64,000 bases of DNA from Serinicoccus marinus DSM 15273. GTDB lineage: Bacteria > Actinomycetota > Actinomycetes > Actinomycetales > Dermatophilaceae. Shown piece by piece: positions 53,407 through 64,000 of the stretch (the stretch's first letter is position 1; the number at the start of each line of letters is the position of its first letter). The notes beneath the pieces were generated by a model, which was given only the letters and a program-made list of their open reading frames with translations, had not been told where the DNA came from and did no database searches. A program made the position numbers and the translations under genes. The stretch lies in contig NZ_CP043808.1 in the NCBI RefSeq assembly GCF_008386315.1, forward strand, positions 496,001 to 560,000, in the 5' to 3' direction.

Positions 53407-55498
53407 TCAGAAGCGGCCGCCAGAGAAGTTCCCCCCTCCGCCGCCACCGAAACCACCACCGCCGAAGCCGCCGCCACCGAATCCCCCGCCCGCCGCCGAA
53501 ACCGCCGCCGGAGAAGCCACCCCCGCCCCAGCCGCCACGGTGCCGGTGCGAGCTGCCGGCACCGGAGAGGATGCCACCGAGGATCACCGACCAGGGGTCG
53601 ATGCCCCGGGACCGGCCCCGGGAGTAGGGCGAGCCGAACCCGCCGGACCCGCTGCCCCAGTGGTCGGTGTCGCGCTGTGCCTCGGTCAGCGCCCGCTCGC
53701 CGAGCTGCTCGGCGCGGGTGAGCAAGTCCATGGCTGCGGTCGGCGACTCCGACGCCCGGGTGACGGCGTCGTCGTAGAGCCGCAGGGCCTCGGAGATGCG
53801 GGTGCGCGCCGAGCTGTTCACCGCACCCCGCGCGGTGGACACCGTCTGGTCGATGCTGCGCAACCGTGCCCCGACCCGGCTGACGCGGGCCTCGAAGTCG
53901 CCGCGCAGCTTGGCCTGGTGGCGGTCGGCCTCGCGCAACGGCTCCAGCAGGGCGTCGAGGGCGTGCTCGGCGGCGTCCAGCTCGGCCAGCGCGCGCAGCG
54001 GATCCCCGCCGCGCCCGCTGCCCTGGGCCTGCTCGATCGCGGCGCGGGCCCGCTGGACGGCCTGGGCGATGGTCGGCTCGCCCCCGTGCGGGCGGGCGTC
54101 CTGCAGGTCGGCGGACAACGAGGCGATGCCCTCGGCGATCGCCTCGTCGGCGCCACGCAGCTGGGCGTCCGCCTCGGCGACCTGGTCCAGCAGCGCCGCG
54201 GCCTGTCCGATCGACTCCTCCGCGGCCCGGGCGGCCGCGACGGCGGAGGCCCGGTCGTCCCGCTCCAGCGACTGCCGCCCGGCGGTGACGAAGCCGTCGG
54301 CCGAGTCCAGCAGGTTGGTCGAGCGCTCCAGGTTGGCCCGCACCGTGGCCAGCGCCTGCTCGGGGTGACGCGCGCGCAGGCCGCTCAGCTCCTGCTCGGC
54401 GACGGGCAGCCGGTCACGGGTCTCACGGGCCCGGGTCTCGAGCTCGGCGAGGAACTGCGGGGCACGGTCCTGCAGCGAGCGGAGCCGCGCGAACTCCTCG
54501 GTCTGCGCGTCCAGCTCCTGCCGGGACTGCCCGGTCAGCTGCAGGATGCGGCCGAGCATGCCGCGCTGGACGCTCTCCGCCTCCTCCGAGTCGTCGTCGA
54601 GCTGCTGCCGCAGCGCGAAGGCCTCCCGGGCCGCGGCCCGCGCGCGCTCCAGCGCCGCGCTGAAGGCCTGGGTCTGCTGCTCGCCGAACTGCGCCCGCGC
54701 GAAGTCCAGCTCCTCGCCCGCCGAGCGCACCGCGTCGTCCATGCCGACCAGGGCCTCCGAGGCCTGCCGGTGCAGCTCGGGCAGGCTCGGGCCCTGCGCC
54801 CGGTCCGGCGCCTTCGCGCCCGGGTCGGGACGGCGCCGCACCCGCTGGACGACCATGGCGACCCCGCCGATGGCCAGCGGGGCGAAGAACAGCAGGGGGA
54901 AGGCGCCGCCCAACCCGCTCCCGGAGGACTGCGGATAGACGTCCTCGCCGTCCGGCACGCTCACCCCGCCCGAGGACGGACCCTGCTCGTACTCCCGGGC
55001 GAAGCCGTCGACCGCGCCCTCGATCGCTCCCGCCCAGTCGTCCTGGGCCAACCGCGGCTCGACGTCCTCGAGCCGGATGGTCTGCAGCTGGGCGTCGCTC
55101 AGCGTCTCCCCGATGTCGCCGAGTCCGTAGGCGCGCTCGTCGACGGCGACGGCGAGCACCAGGTCACCGGCCCCCATACCGGACTCCTGCGAGGTGAGCT
55201 CGGCCCACTCCCGGCCGTCGATCGTGGACCCCGAGGTGTCGGTGAAGGTGTCGACATAGGCCACGAAGAGCTGCAGCCCCGTCTCCTCACGCAGCGTCTC
55301 GATCTGCTCGGCCGCGCTCTGCTCCTCGGCGTCGGTCAGCGCGTCGACGGGGTCGAAGACGGCGTCCTCGAGGTAGGTCGGCTCCTCCGCCGCCGCCGGC
55401 ACGGCGACACCGGAGGCGGCGAGCGCCAGGGCTGCGACGAGGAGGTGGCGGGGACGCCGGTGGCGCACCGCCCCTGCGCGAGGTGTCGAACGACTCAC
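53407..55498 (-). CDS. TPM-domain membrane protein 3 with Gly-rich tail, frameshifted
   Basis: About 697 residues. It has a signal peptide (HLLVAALALAASGVAVPAAA), TPM domain (PVDALTDAEEQSAAEQIETL, GLQLFVAYVDTFTDTSGSTI, LAVAVDERAYGLGDIGETLS), membrane helix (GAFPLLFFAPLAIGGVAMVV), roughly 350 residues of coiled coil, and a Gly/Phe-rich tail (GGWGGGGFSGGGFGGG). The tail frame breaks at 53480-53500; shifting it restores Gly-Phe repeats and a family-like end NFSGGRF at 53407. Uncorrected, the frame runs to 53309 with a basic sequence that looks wrong. It is the first gene of the cluster, before pspA. Confidence 0.75.
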
Positions 55499-55610
55499 GT
55501 GGCGATCCTGCCCCACCGCACCCGCCCGCGCCACCTCCGGCGCGCGGGCGGGGCCGTCCCGGCGCGGTCGCCGCCCGCCAGAGCGTCGCGGCCCCCCGGT
55601 CGGAGCGCCG

Positions 55611-55616
55611 TACACT
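55611..55616 (+). promoter_or_regulatory. -10 box TACACT upstream of mfd
   Basis: TACACT lies 72 nt before ATG 55689, leaving a leader with AAGGAG at 55677-55682 as ribosome binding site. Confidence 0.4.
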
Positions 55617-55688
55617 GATCCGGCAGCCGCGACCGGTCTCGCCCGCTGCACCCTCACCCTGTCTGACGCGCTCGCCAAGGAGCTGTTC

Positions 55689-58600
55689 ATGTCGCTCGCG
55701 CCCCTCCTCGCCGCCGCTCGTGCCGAGGAGACCGTGTCGGGCGTGCTGGAGTCCGCCGGGGCGGGGCCCGGTGTCCCCGCGCTGGAGGTGTCGGCCGCCC
55801 CCGGACTGCACCCGAGCCTGGTCGCCCTGCTCGCGACGGCCGAGGCCTCGGGCCCGGTCCTGGCGGTGACGGCGACCGGCCGCGAGGCGGACGACCTCGT
55901 CGGGGTGCTCGGCGAGTTGCTGCCGGAGGGGCCCGACGTCGTCGCCGGCTTCCCCAGCTGGGAGACGCTCCCGCACGAGCGCCTCAGCCCCCGCTCGGAC
56001 ACCGTGGGTCACCGCCTCGCGACGCTGCGCCGGCTGGCCCACCCGGACCGCACGGGGGAGGACCCGCTCGCCGGGCCGGTCCAGGTGGTCGTCGCGAGCG
56101 TGCGCGCCCTGCTCCAGCCGATCGTCCGTGGTCTCGGCGACCTCGTCCCGGTCCGGCTCGCGGCGGGGGAGGAGCGCCCGCTCACCGAGGTCGTCGAGGC
56201 GCTCGCGGCGGCGGCCTACACCCGGGTCGACATGGTCGAGCGGCGCGGCGAGTTCGCGGTGCGCGGCGGCATCCTCGACGTCTTCCCGCCGACCGAGGAG
56301 CACCCGGTCCGGGTCGAGTTCTGGGGCGACACGGTGGAGGAGGTGCGGTGGTTCAAGGTCGCCGACCAGCGCAGCCTGGAGATCGCGAGCCACGGCCTGT
56401 ATGCACCCCCGTGCCGGGAGGTGCTGCTCACCGATGCCGTGCGGGCGCGGGCCGCCGAGCTCGTCGACACCCTGCCCGGTGCGGGTGACCTGCTCGAGAA
56501 GATCGCCGAGGGTATCGCCGTCGAGGGGATGGAGTCGCTGGCTCCGGCGCTCGTCGACGGCATGGAGACGCTCGTCGACGTCCTGCCGCAGGACTCGCGG
56601 GTCGTCGTGCTCGACCCGGAGCGGGTGCGCACCCGGGCGCACGACCTGGTGCGGACCAGCGAGGAGTTCATGCAGGCCGGGTGGGCGGCCGCGGCCGGGG
56701 GCGGTGCCGCTGTCCCCATCGACCTGCAGCAGCTGCTCGGGACGGCCTCGTCCTGGTCGCTCGCCGACATGCGCCGGCACGCCCTGGACGCCGGGGTGCC
56801 GTGGTGGACGCTCACCGCCTTCGCCGCGGACGAGTCGCTGGAGGAGTTCGTCGACGAGGGCGCGGGCGCCGACGAGCCGGACGAGGGAGCCGACCGGTCG
56901 CCCGCGGTGACGATCCCCTCCAGCCCGGTGACGGCATACCGCAGCGACGTCGACGCCCTGACCACGGACCTGCGCGGCTGGCTGGCGCAGGGGCGTCCGG
57001 TCGTGCTCGCGCTCGACGGTGCCGGGCTCGCCCGCCGCGTCGGTGAGGTGCTGACCGAGCGTGAGGTGCCGCACCGGCTGCACCAGGGGGCCGACGGGCT
57101 GCCCGAGACCCTCGACCCGCAGCGGGTGACGGTGACCACCGGTCGGGTCGGGCGGGGCTACGTGCTCGGCGACGACGGTCTCGTCCTGCTCGGCGAGACC
57201 GACCTCACCGGCAACCAGGGCACCGGCGGCAGCACCAAGGACATGCGGCGCATGCCCTCGCGCCGGCGGCAGCAGGTGGACCCGCTCCAGCTGCGCCCGG
57301 GCGACTTCGTCGTGCACGAGCAGCACGGCGTCGGGCGGTTCGTCGAGATGGCGCAGCGGCAGGTGCAGGGCGCGACGCGGGAGTACGTCGTGCTGGAGTA
57401 TGCCCCGTCCAAGCGGGGCCAACCGGGGGACCGGCTCTACCTGCCGACCGACCAGCTGGACCAGCTGACGAAGTACGTCGGCGGCGAGGCGCCCACCCTC
57501 CACCGGCTCGGCGGCGCGGACTGGCAGAAGACCAAGTCGCGGGCGCGCCGGCACGTCAAGCAGATCGCGGCCGAGCTCATCCGGCTCTACTCCGCGCGGC
57601 AGGCCACGCAGGGCCACGCCTTCGGCCCGGACAGCCCGTGGCAGCGCGAGCTCGAGGACGCCTTCGCCTACGCCGAGACCCCGGACCAGCTGGTCTCGAT
57701 CGACGAGGTCAAGGAGGACATGGAGAAGACCGTGCCCATGGACCGCCTCATCAGCGGCGACGTGGGCTACGGCAAGACCGAGATCGCGGTCCGCGCGGCC
57801 TTCAAGGCGATCCAGGACGGCAAGCAGGTCGCGGTGCTCGTGCCGACCACGCTGCTCGTGCAGCAGCACCTGCAGACCTTCGCCGAGCGGTATGCCCAGT
57901 TCCCCGTCGTCGTCCGGGCCCTGTCCCGCTTCCAGTCCGACAAGGAGGCGCGCGAGGTGGTCGACGGGATCAAGGACGGCTCGGTCGACCTGGTCATCGG
58001 CACCCACCGGCTGCTCGGCTCGACGGTGCGCTTCAAGGACCTGGGGCTGGTCATCATCGACGAGGAGCAGCGCTTCGGCGTCGAGCACAAGGAGCAGCTC
58101 AAGGCGCTGCGGACCAACGTCGACGTGCTCGCCATGTCGGCCACGCCGATCCCGCGGACGCTGGAGATGGCGATCACCGGCATCCGGGAGATGTCGACCC
58201 TGGCCACCCCGCCGGAGGAGCGGCACCCGGTGCTGACCTTCGTCGGTGGCTACGACGAGAAGCAGATCGCCGCCGCGATCCGGCGCGAGCTGCTGCGCGA
58301 GGGGCAGGTCTTCTTCGTGCACAACAAGGTCAGCTCGATCGAGAAGGCGGCCTCCCGGCTGCGCGATCTCGTGCCGGAGGCGCGCATCGAGACCGCGCAC
58401 GGCCAGATGGGCGAGCACCGGCTGGAGCAGGTCGTCGTCGACTTCTGGGAGCGGCGCTTCGACGTGCTCGTGTGCACGACGATCGTCGAGACGGGCCTGG
58501 ACATCTCCAACGCCAACACCCTCATCGTGGACCGCGCCGACGCCTTCGGGCTCTCCCAGCTGCACCAGCTCCGGGGCCGCGTCGGTCGCGGCCGGGAGCG

Positions 58601-59339
58601 GGCCTACGCCTACTTCCTCTACCCGCCGGAGAAGCCGCTCACCGAGACGGCCGTCGACCGCCTCCAGACGATCGCCGCCAACACCGACCTCGGTGCCGGC
58701 ATAGCGGTCGCGATGAAGGACCTGGAGATCCGCGGTGCCGGCAACCTCCTCGGTGGTGAGCAGTCCGGTCACATCGAGGGCGTCGGCTTCGACCTCTACG
58801 TCCGACTCGTCGGCGAGGCCGTCGCCGCCTTCAAGGGCGAGGGGAGGGAGGCGCCGCCCGAGGTCAAGATCGAGCTGCCGGTCGACGCCCACCTGCCGCA
58901 CGACTACGTGCCGGGGGAGCGGCTGCGGCTCGAGGCATACCGCAAGCTGGCGCAGGTCGCCGACGAGGCCGAGCTGGAGCAGATCCGCGAGGAGCTGGTG
59001 GACCGCTACGGCCAGCCGCCGACCCCGGTGCAGACGCTGCTCGAGGTCGCGCGGCTGCGGACGGTGGCGCGCGAGGCCGGCATCAGCGACGTCGCGATGC
59101 AGGGGCAGATGGTGCGCTTCGCGCCGGTGGAGAACCTGCGGGAGAGCCAGCAGCTGCGCCTGACCCGGGTCTACCGCGGCACGATCATCAAGCCCGCGTT
59201 GCGGCAGATCCTCGTGCCAGCACCGAAGACGGCCGCGGTCGGCGGCAAGCCGCTGCGCGACCAGGAGATCCTCGACTGGGCCTCCCAGCTCATCCACGCG
59301 GTGCTGCTCGACGACTTCGCGGCGGTCGGCGCCCGCTGA
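55689..59339 (+). CDS. mfd: Transcription-repair coupling factor Mfd
   Basis: 1216 residues. The UvrB-like N-terminal part (FPSWETLPHERLSPRSDTVG) is followed by the RNA-polymerase-interacting domain (RPGDFVVHEQHGVGRFVEMA, near 535), RecG-like motor with Walker A GDVGYGKTEIAVRAAFKA (near 690) and DEEQRFGVEHKEQLKAL, motif VI region HQLRGRVGRGRERAYAYF, and the C-terminal TRCF domain. All helicase motifs are intact. It removes stalled RNA polymerase from lesions and recruits UvrA. It follows the TPM/PspA cluster divergently and is upstream of mazG-eno, as in Mycobacterium. Confidence 0.97.
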   Translation: MSLAPLLAAARAEETVSGVLESAGAGPGVPALEVSAAPGLHPSLVALLATAEASGPVLAVTATGREADDLVGVLGELLPEGPDVVAGFPSWETLPHERLSPRSDTVGHRLATLRRLAHPDRTGEDPLAGPVQVVVASVRALLQPIVRGLGDLVPVRLAAGEERPLTEVVEALAAAAYTRVDMVERRGEFAVRGGILDVFPPTEEHPVRVEFWGDTVEEVRWFKVADQRSLEIASHGLYAPPCREVLLTDAVRARAAELVDTLPGAGDLLEKIAEGIAVEGMESLAPALVDGMETLVDVLPQDSRVVVLDPERVRTRAHDLVRTSEEFMQAGWAAAAGGGAAVPIDLQQLLGTASSWSLADMRRHALDAGVPWWTLTAFAADESLEEFVDEGAGADEPDEGADRSPAVTIPSSPVTAYRSDVDALTTDLRGWLAQGRPVVLALDGAGLARRVGEVLTEREVPHRLHQGADGLPETLDPQRVTVTTGRVGRGYVLGDDGLVLLGETDLTGNQGTGGSTKDMRRMPSRRRQQVDPLQLRPGDFVVHEQHGVGRFVEMAQRQVQGATREYVVLEYAPSKRGQPGDRLYLPTDQLDQLTKYVGGEAPTLHRLGGADWQKTKSRARRHVKQIAAELIRLYSARQATQGHAFGPDSPWQRELEDAFAYAETPDQLVSIDEVKEDMEKTVPMDRLISGDVGYGKTEIAVRAAFKAIQDGKQVAVLVPTTLLVQQHLQTFAERYAQFPVVVRALSRFQSDKEAREVVDGIKDGSVDLVIGTHRLLGSTVRFKDLGLVIIDEEQRFGVEHKEQLKALRTNVDVLAMSATPIPRTLEMAITGIREMSTLATPPEERHPVLTFVGGYDEKQIAAAIRRELLREGQVFFVHNKVSSIEKAASRLRDLVPEARIETAHGQMGEHRLEQVVVDFWERRFDVLVCTTIVETGLDISNANTLIVDRADAFGLSQLHQLRGRVGRGRERAYAYFLYPPEKPLTETAVDRLQTIAANTDLGAGIAVAMKDLEIRGAGNLLGGEQSGHIEGVGFDLYVRLVGEAVAAFKGEGREAPPEVKIELPVDAHLPHDYVPGERLRLEAYRKLAQVADEAELEQIREELVDRYGQPPTPVQTLLEVARLRTVAREAGISDVAMQGQMVRFAPVENLRESQQLRLTRVYRGTIIKPALRQILVPAPKTAAVGGKPLRDQEILDWASQLIHAVLLDDFAAVGAR

Positions 59340-59357
59340 GCCCTCAACTCGCGGAAT

Positions 59358-59453
59358 CTGAACACGCCACACCAGTCACACCCGTACCTGAGCACGCTTA
59401 CGCAGCCGGCGCGTAGGAAATAACCTGCGCTCCGCCTGCATAAGCGTGTTCAG
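59358..59453. repeat. Inverted and direct repeats after mfd
   Basis: CTGAACACGC (59358), CTGAGCACGCTTACGCAG (59388-59405) and its near-inverted copy CTGCATAAGCGTGTTCAG (59436-59453) lie in the 173-nt gap after mfd. The arms of the last pair match at 16 of 18 positions around a 30-nt loop, which holds a rare A/T-rich patch (GGAAATAACC). It could be a terminator or a protein-binding site. Confidence 0.6.
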
Positions 59454-59513
59454 GTCCGGCGGGGGCGTTGAGTCAGGGGGCGCCGGTCGAAGGCACCCAA
59501 GCCGGGTATGCCC

Positions 59514-59960
59514 TCAGTGCACGAAGGTCTCGAGCGTGGCGCCGAGCCGGGGGAGCGCCGCGACGACGTGCTCCTTCGCCTTGCCGCGGAAGGAGGCATA
59601 CACCTTGCCGAGCGGGTTGCCCTCGACGCGCGCGGCGGCGGAGTCGGCGACCGCGAGCAGCTCATCGGCCACCTGGCCCGACCGTGCCGGGTCCGACAGA
59701 TAGCGGCCGAAGGCGACCTCCCCCTTCGCCTCGTAGTGCGGGTCAAGCGAGCGGGCCATGCCCGGGAGCAGCCGGTCCACGCCCTTGCGCACGTTGCTCT
59801 CGCTGGCCTTCTTCGCCCCGGCGAAGGCGGTCTTGAGCATCGTGCCGGAGATGCCCTTCTTGGTGGAGATCTCCGCGTCGGCCAGGACGAGGAGCGCGTC
59901 GACCACGCGGGGTCGCGTCCCCGGATCGAGGAGGGCGGTGCTCAGGGTGCTGGTGCTCAT
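59514..59960 (-). CDS. DUF6918-type small protein
   Basis: 148 residues. STLSTALLDPGTRPRVVDAL, LADAEISTKKGISGTMLKTA and GVDRLLPGMARSLDPHYEAK resemble the actinobacterial DUF6918 family, as far as I recognise it. It is all-helical, soluble, of unknown function. The ATG at 59960 is chosen because the reading frame beyond it is antisense to the lipoprotein gene. It is divergent from that gene. Confidence 0.72.
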   Translation of the reverse strand: MSTSTLSTALLDPGTRPRVVDALLVLADAEISTKKGISGTMLKTAFAGAKKASESNVRKGVDRLLPGMARSLDPHYEAKGEVAFGRYLSDPARSGQVADELLAVADSAAARVEGNPLGKVYASFRGKAKEHVVAALPRLGATLETFVH

Positions 59961-60002
59961 GGGCCGAGCATGCCACGGGCCGCCCGAGGCGCGGGCCGTG
60001 CG

Positions 60003-60554
60003 ATGATGAGCCGCGTGAAGCGCGCATACACCCTCCCCTCCGTCGCCGCGGTCGCCGCGCTGGCCCTCACCGGGTGCAGCAGCGGCCTCGGGATGACCGA
60101 GGGCGTCGTCATCGAGGGCACCGGCTACTCGGTGGCCGAGGTCCAGGAGGCCGCCGAGCAGCTCAGCGAGGTCTCGCCCGAGCCGGTGGCCGTGCCGACC
60201 GTGATCTACCAGGCGGGCGTCGCGCCGCTGCTCCATCGCTCCTTCAACGACACCAGCTACGAGGTGACCGAGAGCGACGCCCGGCGGGTGCTCTCCGAGG
60301 CGGGGCTGGAGGGCGAGGCCAGCGACCTCACGGTCCAGGCGGTGACCTTCCAGGAGTACGGCGCGCTCCTGGGCGACCAGGAGGCGCTCGCCGACGAGGA
60401 GCTCGCGCCGGTCATCGCCGAGCTGCAGACCCTCAGCGCGGAGGACATCGGCGCCCTCGAGGTCGAGGTCAACCCGCGCTTCGGGTCGTGGAGCGCCTCG
60501 GGCGACGGCGTGCTCCCGCAGGTGCCCGGGTGGATCAGCTCCCCGTCGGGCTGA
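60003..60554 (+). CDS. Putative lipoprotein
   Basis: 183 residues. A signal peptide YTLPSVAAVAALALTGCSSG contains a lipobox LTGC, so Cys is the likely lipidated residue. The mature part is acidic, with helices (SVAEVQEAAEQLSEVSPEPV, SDARRVLSEAGLEGEASDLT) reminiscent of SurA-N-like lipoproteins, but I do not assign a family with confidence. It sits where LpqU lies between mazG and eno in Mycobacterium, although here it is upstream of mazG. ATG 60003 or 60006 can start it; it overlaps mazG by 25 nt. Confidence 0.72.
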   Translation: MMSRVKRAYTLPSVAAVAALALTGCSSGLGMTEGVVIEGTGYSVAEVQEAAEQLSEVSPEPVAVPTVIYQAGVAPLLHRSFNDTSYEVTESDARRVLSEAGLEGEASDLTVQAVTFQEYGALLGDQEALADEELAPVIAELQTLSAEDIGALEVEVNPRFGSWSASGDGVLPQVPGWISSPSG

Positions 60555-61576
60555 GCCTGCTGCTCACCTCCCCCCGGGTGGCGCCGGGGCTGTTGTCGGC
60601 TGCCGCCTGGCAGACGGTGCGCTGCGCCGACCACGTGCTCGCGGCCGATCCCGATGCCCCCACCCCGCGGGCGCTCGCCGCGGCCGGGATCGAGGTGAGG
60701 TCCGCCGGTCCCGACGCCACGCCGCAGCAGCGGGCCGCCGAGCTGCTCGCGCTCGACGGCGCGGTGGTCTGGGTCGGCTCGCCCGACGGCGACCCCGGCC
60801 TGGCCGAGGCGCTCGCCGTCCAGCTGCCGGAGGACGACCCGCCCGCCCTGGAGCTGCTCGTCGGGTCGTGGGACACCCCGGGCGCCCGGCTGCTGGACGC
60901 CGTCGCGGTGATGGACCGGCTGCGCTCGCCGGGTGGCTGCCCGTGGGACGCCGAGCAGACGCACGCCAGCCTCGTCCCCTACCTCGTCGAGGAGGCGCAC
61001 GAGGCCGCCGAGGTTCTGGACGACCTCGACGCCGCCGTGGGGGACGCCCGGGAGCACGCGATCGACGAGCTCGGCGACGTGCTGCTCCAGGTCCTGTTCC
61101 ACGCCCGGGTCGGCGCCGAGCACGAGGAGGAGCCCTTCGACGTCGACGACGTCGCCGCAGGGCTGGTCGCCAAGCTCGTCCGCCGCCACCCGCACGTCTT
61201 CGCCGACACGCAGGTCTCGGGGGCTGCCGACGTCGCGCACAACTGGGAGCAGATCAAGGCGCAGGAGCGCTCCGGGGCGCCGGCGCGCGAGCACCCCCTA
61301 GACGGCGTCCCCACCGGTATGCCCTCCCTCGCCCGCGCGGCCAAGGTCGCCTCGCGACTGGCGAAGGCGGGCGAGGGGGCAAGGCTCGACGAGCGGGTCG
61401 CAGCGCTGGAGGCCGAGGGCGACCCCGGCGCGCCGCTCCTGCGGACAGTCCTCGACCTGCGCGCCCGCGGCGTGGACCCCGACCAGGCGCTGCGGCACAC
61501 CCTCCGCCAGGTGGAGGCCGCGGCACGCCGGGGCGCCGATGGCCCCGGCCCGCCTCCCGAGAGCTCCGCGCGGCGC

Positions 61577-61579
<3 letters not shown>
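60530..61579 (+). CDS. mazG: Nucleoside triphosphate pyrophosphohydrolase MazG
   Basis: 349 residues. The N-terminal ~100 residues (SLLLTSPRVAPGLLSAAAWQ) are an extra domain found in actinobacterial MazG. Then comes the MazG core with MDRLRSPGGCPWDAEQTHAS, catalytic EEAHEAAEVLDDLDA and ELGDVLLQVLFHARV, and RRHPHVFADTQVSGAADVAH. It hydrolyses damaged or excess NTPs to NMPs. GTG 60530 lies inside the end of the lipoprotein gene. The TAG stop at 61577 is part of the eno -10 box. Confidence 0.93.
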
Positions 61580-62928
<1,349 letters not shown>

Positions 62929-63004
62929 GCCCGGTCCGTCGCGCCCGGGCCGGCGTTCCGCTCGCCGCCCGGCGCGGCGTCCCCGCACCCGCTGACCACG
63001 GGCA

Positions 63005-63010
63005 TACCCT
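63005..63010 (+). promoter_or_regulatory. -10 box TACCCT upstream of ftsB-like gene
   Basis: TACCCT overlaps the octamer GGCATACC at 63001-63008 and lies 47 nt before ATG 63058. GAGGAG precedes the start. Confidence 0.35.
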
Positions 63011-63057
63011 GGCCACACCTGTCACACCCCTCCCACCCGCACGCCCGAGGAGCATCC

Positions 63058-63597
63058 ATGAGCACGGCCCGCGGCCCCCGCGACCGGCGCACCTCGCGCG
63101 CCGGCAGCAGGCCGACGGGTCCCGCGCGCCGCACCTCCTCGCGACCGGGTGGCCGGTCCCGTGCCGCGACGCTGCCCAGCGCGCGGCAGGCGCCGGTGCA
63201 CGTGCGCCGGCTCATCACCCTCGGCGTGCTCCTCGTCGTCATGGCGCTCGTCGTCGCCCCCGCGCTGTCCGGCTTCCTGCGGCAGCGCGCCGACATCACC
63301 GCCCTGCACCAGGAGATCGAGACCGAGCGCGAGGAGATCGCCGCGCTGGAGACCGAGCTGGAGCGCTGGGAGGACGACGACTACGTCGAGCAGCAGGCCC
63401 GTGAGCGGCTGCGTTTCGTCAAGGAGGGCGAGACCGCCTTCACGGTCATCGACGACACCGGGAGCGACTACACTGAGACGTTGCCAGGAATGGCCCCGGT
63501 GAGCGATGACGTGATTGCCGACAGCCCGTGGTACGGCCAGGTGTGGGAATCCGTGAAGATCGCGAACGAAGGGCTCCCCGAGACCACGGAGCCGTGA
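63058..63597 (+). CDS. ftsB: Septum formation initiator family protein (FtsB/DivIC-like)
   Basis: 179 residues. The N-terminus is very basic and Arg/Ser/Thr-rich (about 50 residues). One membrane helix (LITLGVLLVVMALVVAPALS) is followed by a coiled coil (TALHQEIETEREEIAALETE) and the conserved DYVEQQARERLRFVKEGE. This is the divisome FtsB/DivIC layout, and its position after eno matches Rv1024 in Mycobacterium. It would join FtsL and FtsQ at the septum. The next gene overlaps its stop by 4 nt. Confidence 0.9.
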   Translation: MSTARGPRDRRTSRAGSRPTGPARRTSSRPGGRSRAATLPSARQAPVHVRRLITLGVLLVVMALVVAPALSGFLRQRADITALHQEIETEREEIAALETELERWEDDDYVEQQARERLRFVKEGETAFTVIDDTGSDYTETLPGMAPVSDDVIADSPWYGQVWESVKIANEGLPETTEP

Positions 63598-64000
63598 GCA
63601 ACGGCCCCGCAGAGAAGGACATGAGCGAACTCGACCGCACCACGCTGGACGAGACCCCCACCGAGGAGGATCTCGAGGTCATCCGGCGCCAGCTCGGACG
63701 GGAACCGCGCGGCGTCGTGGCCATCGTGCACCGGTGCCCCTGCGGCTGCCCCACCGTGATCCGCACCGAGCCTCGGCTGCCGGACGGCACCCCCTTCCCC
63801 ACCAGCTTCTACGCCACCTGCCCCAAACTGACCGGCGCCATCTCCACCCTCGAGAGCGAGGGGCTGATGAAGCAGATGTCGCGGCGGCTGGCGGAGGACC
63901 AGAGCCTGCGCTGGGAGTATGCCCAGGCGCACGACGACTACCTGCGCCGCCGCGAGGAGCTCCTCCACGTCCCCGAGATCGCGGGTATCAGCGCCGGCGG
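63594..64000 (+). CDS. DUF501 domain protein (partial)
   Basis: At least 135 residues, running off the right edge. After a short acidic N-terminus comes EDLEVIRRQLGREPRGVVAI, a Cys cluster HRCPCGCPTVIRTEPRLPDG, and PTSFYATCPKLTGAISTLES, all typical of DUF501. The function is unknown; the CPCGCP motif suggests a metal site. GTG 63594 overlaps the ftsB stop (GTGA), with ATG 63621 as alternative. Position after ftsB matches Rv1025. Confidence 0.9.
   Translation, partial: MSNGPAEKDMSELDRTTLDETPTEEDLEVIRRQLGREPRGVVAIVHRCPCGCPTVIRTEPRLPDGTPFPTSFYATCPKLTGAISTLESEGLMKQMSRRLAEDQSLRWEYAQAHDDYLRRREELLHVPEIAGISAG

Noticed and set aside
55287..59372. Open frame of 1361 codons on the minus strand
   Set aside because: Exact antisense of mfd, with composition of a shadow frame and no domain pattern.

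Overview
The window is 64 kb of very GC-rich DNA (around 70% or more by eye) with GTG and ATG starts, tightly packed genes and a strongly actinobacterial gene content: SepX, SdhCAB without SdhD, SigE-family sigma factor, DUF501, a FtsB-like protein next to enolase, and the metG-tatD-rsmA-ispE and glmU-prs-rplY-pth-mfd-mazG-eno blocks, in an order known from Mycobacterium. Gene style and content fit the order Micrococcales, most likely the Intrasporangiaceae/Ornithinimicrobiaceae (Serinicoccus or Ornithinimicrobium-like). This placement is inference. I see no prophage, insertion sequence, rRNA operon or CRISPR array.

Layout. 1-7.1 kb: partial P-loop kinase, voltage-sensor-like membrane protein, GyrI-like protein, UBP zinc finger, MFS exporter, a very large degenerate helicase-nuclease and a small coupled protein. 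7.1-16 kb: mscL, SAF protein, FmdB protein, frameshifted penicillin acylase, 5-formyl-THF cyclo-ligase, moeA-moaC, GNAT acetyltransferase, sepX and tRNA-Ala(CGC). 16-25 kb: ornithine carbamoyltransferase, two bPH2 membrane proteins, a TPR protein, protein mannosyltransferase and the succinate dehydrogenase operon. 25-32.5 kb: sodium:solute symporter operon, rsmI, membrane proteins, a peptidoglycan-binding-repeat protein and a sigma/anti-sigma pair. 32.5-49.8 kb: the conserved housekeeping block from metG to pth, interrupted by an ABC-F protein, a TetR-controlled ABC exporter, MarR, an aldo/keto reductase and tRNA-Gln. 49.8-55.5 kb: PspA flanked by three TPM-domain membrane proteins. 55.6-64 kb: mfd, DUF6918-type protein, lipoprotein, mazG, eno, ftsB-like gene and a partial DUF501 gene.

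Signals beyond the gene list. (1) The octamer GGTATGCC/GGCATACC occurs 39 times exactly, roughly once per 1.6 kb. It lies on both strands, in all reading frames and in intergenic DNA, and forces otherwise rare codons such as TAT and ATA. This is the strongest unexplained signal in the window. (2) A 62-codon ORF made of 10-residue repeats bridges metG and tatD with 4-bp overlaps at both ends. (3) The 1193-residue helicase-like protein has lost its Walker A lysine and Walker B glutamate but keeps a C-terminal nuclease-like domain. (4) Many genes are preceded by a TAnnnT -10 box 6-8 nt before the start codon, as expected for leaderless mRNAs.

Caution: ten genes, including eno, sdhA, sdhC and pth, carry apparent frameshifts. 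Almost all are single missing G or C bases. They look like assembly errors rather than real pseudogenes, so those genes are annotated as single genes with the break stated.
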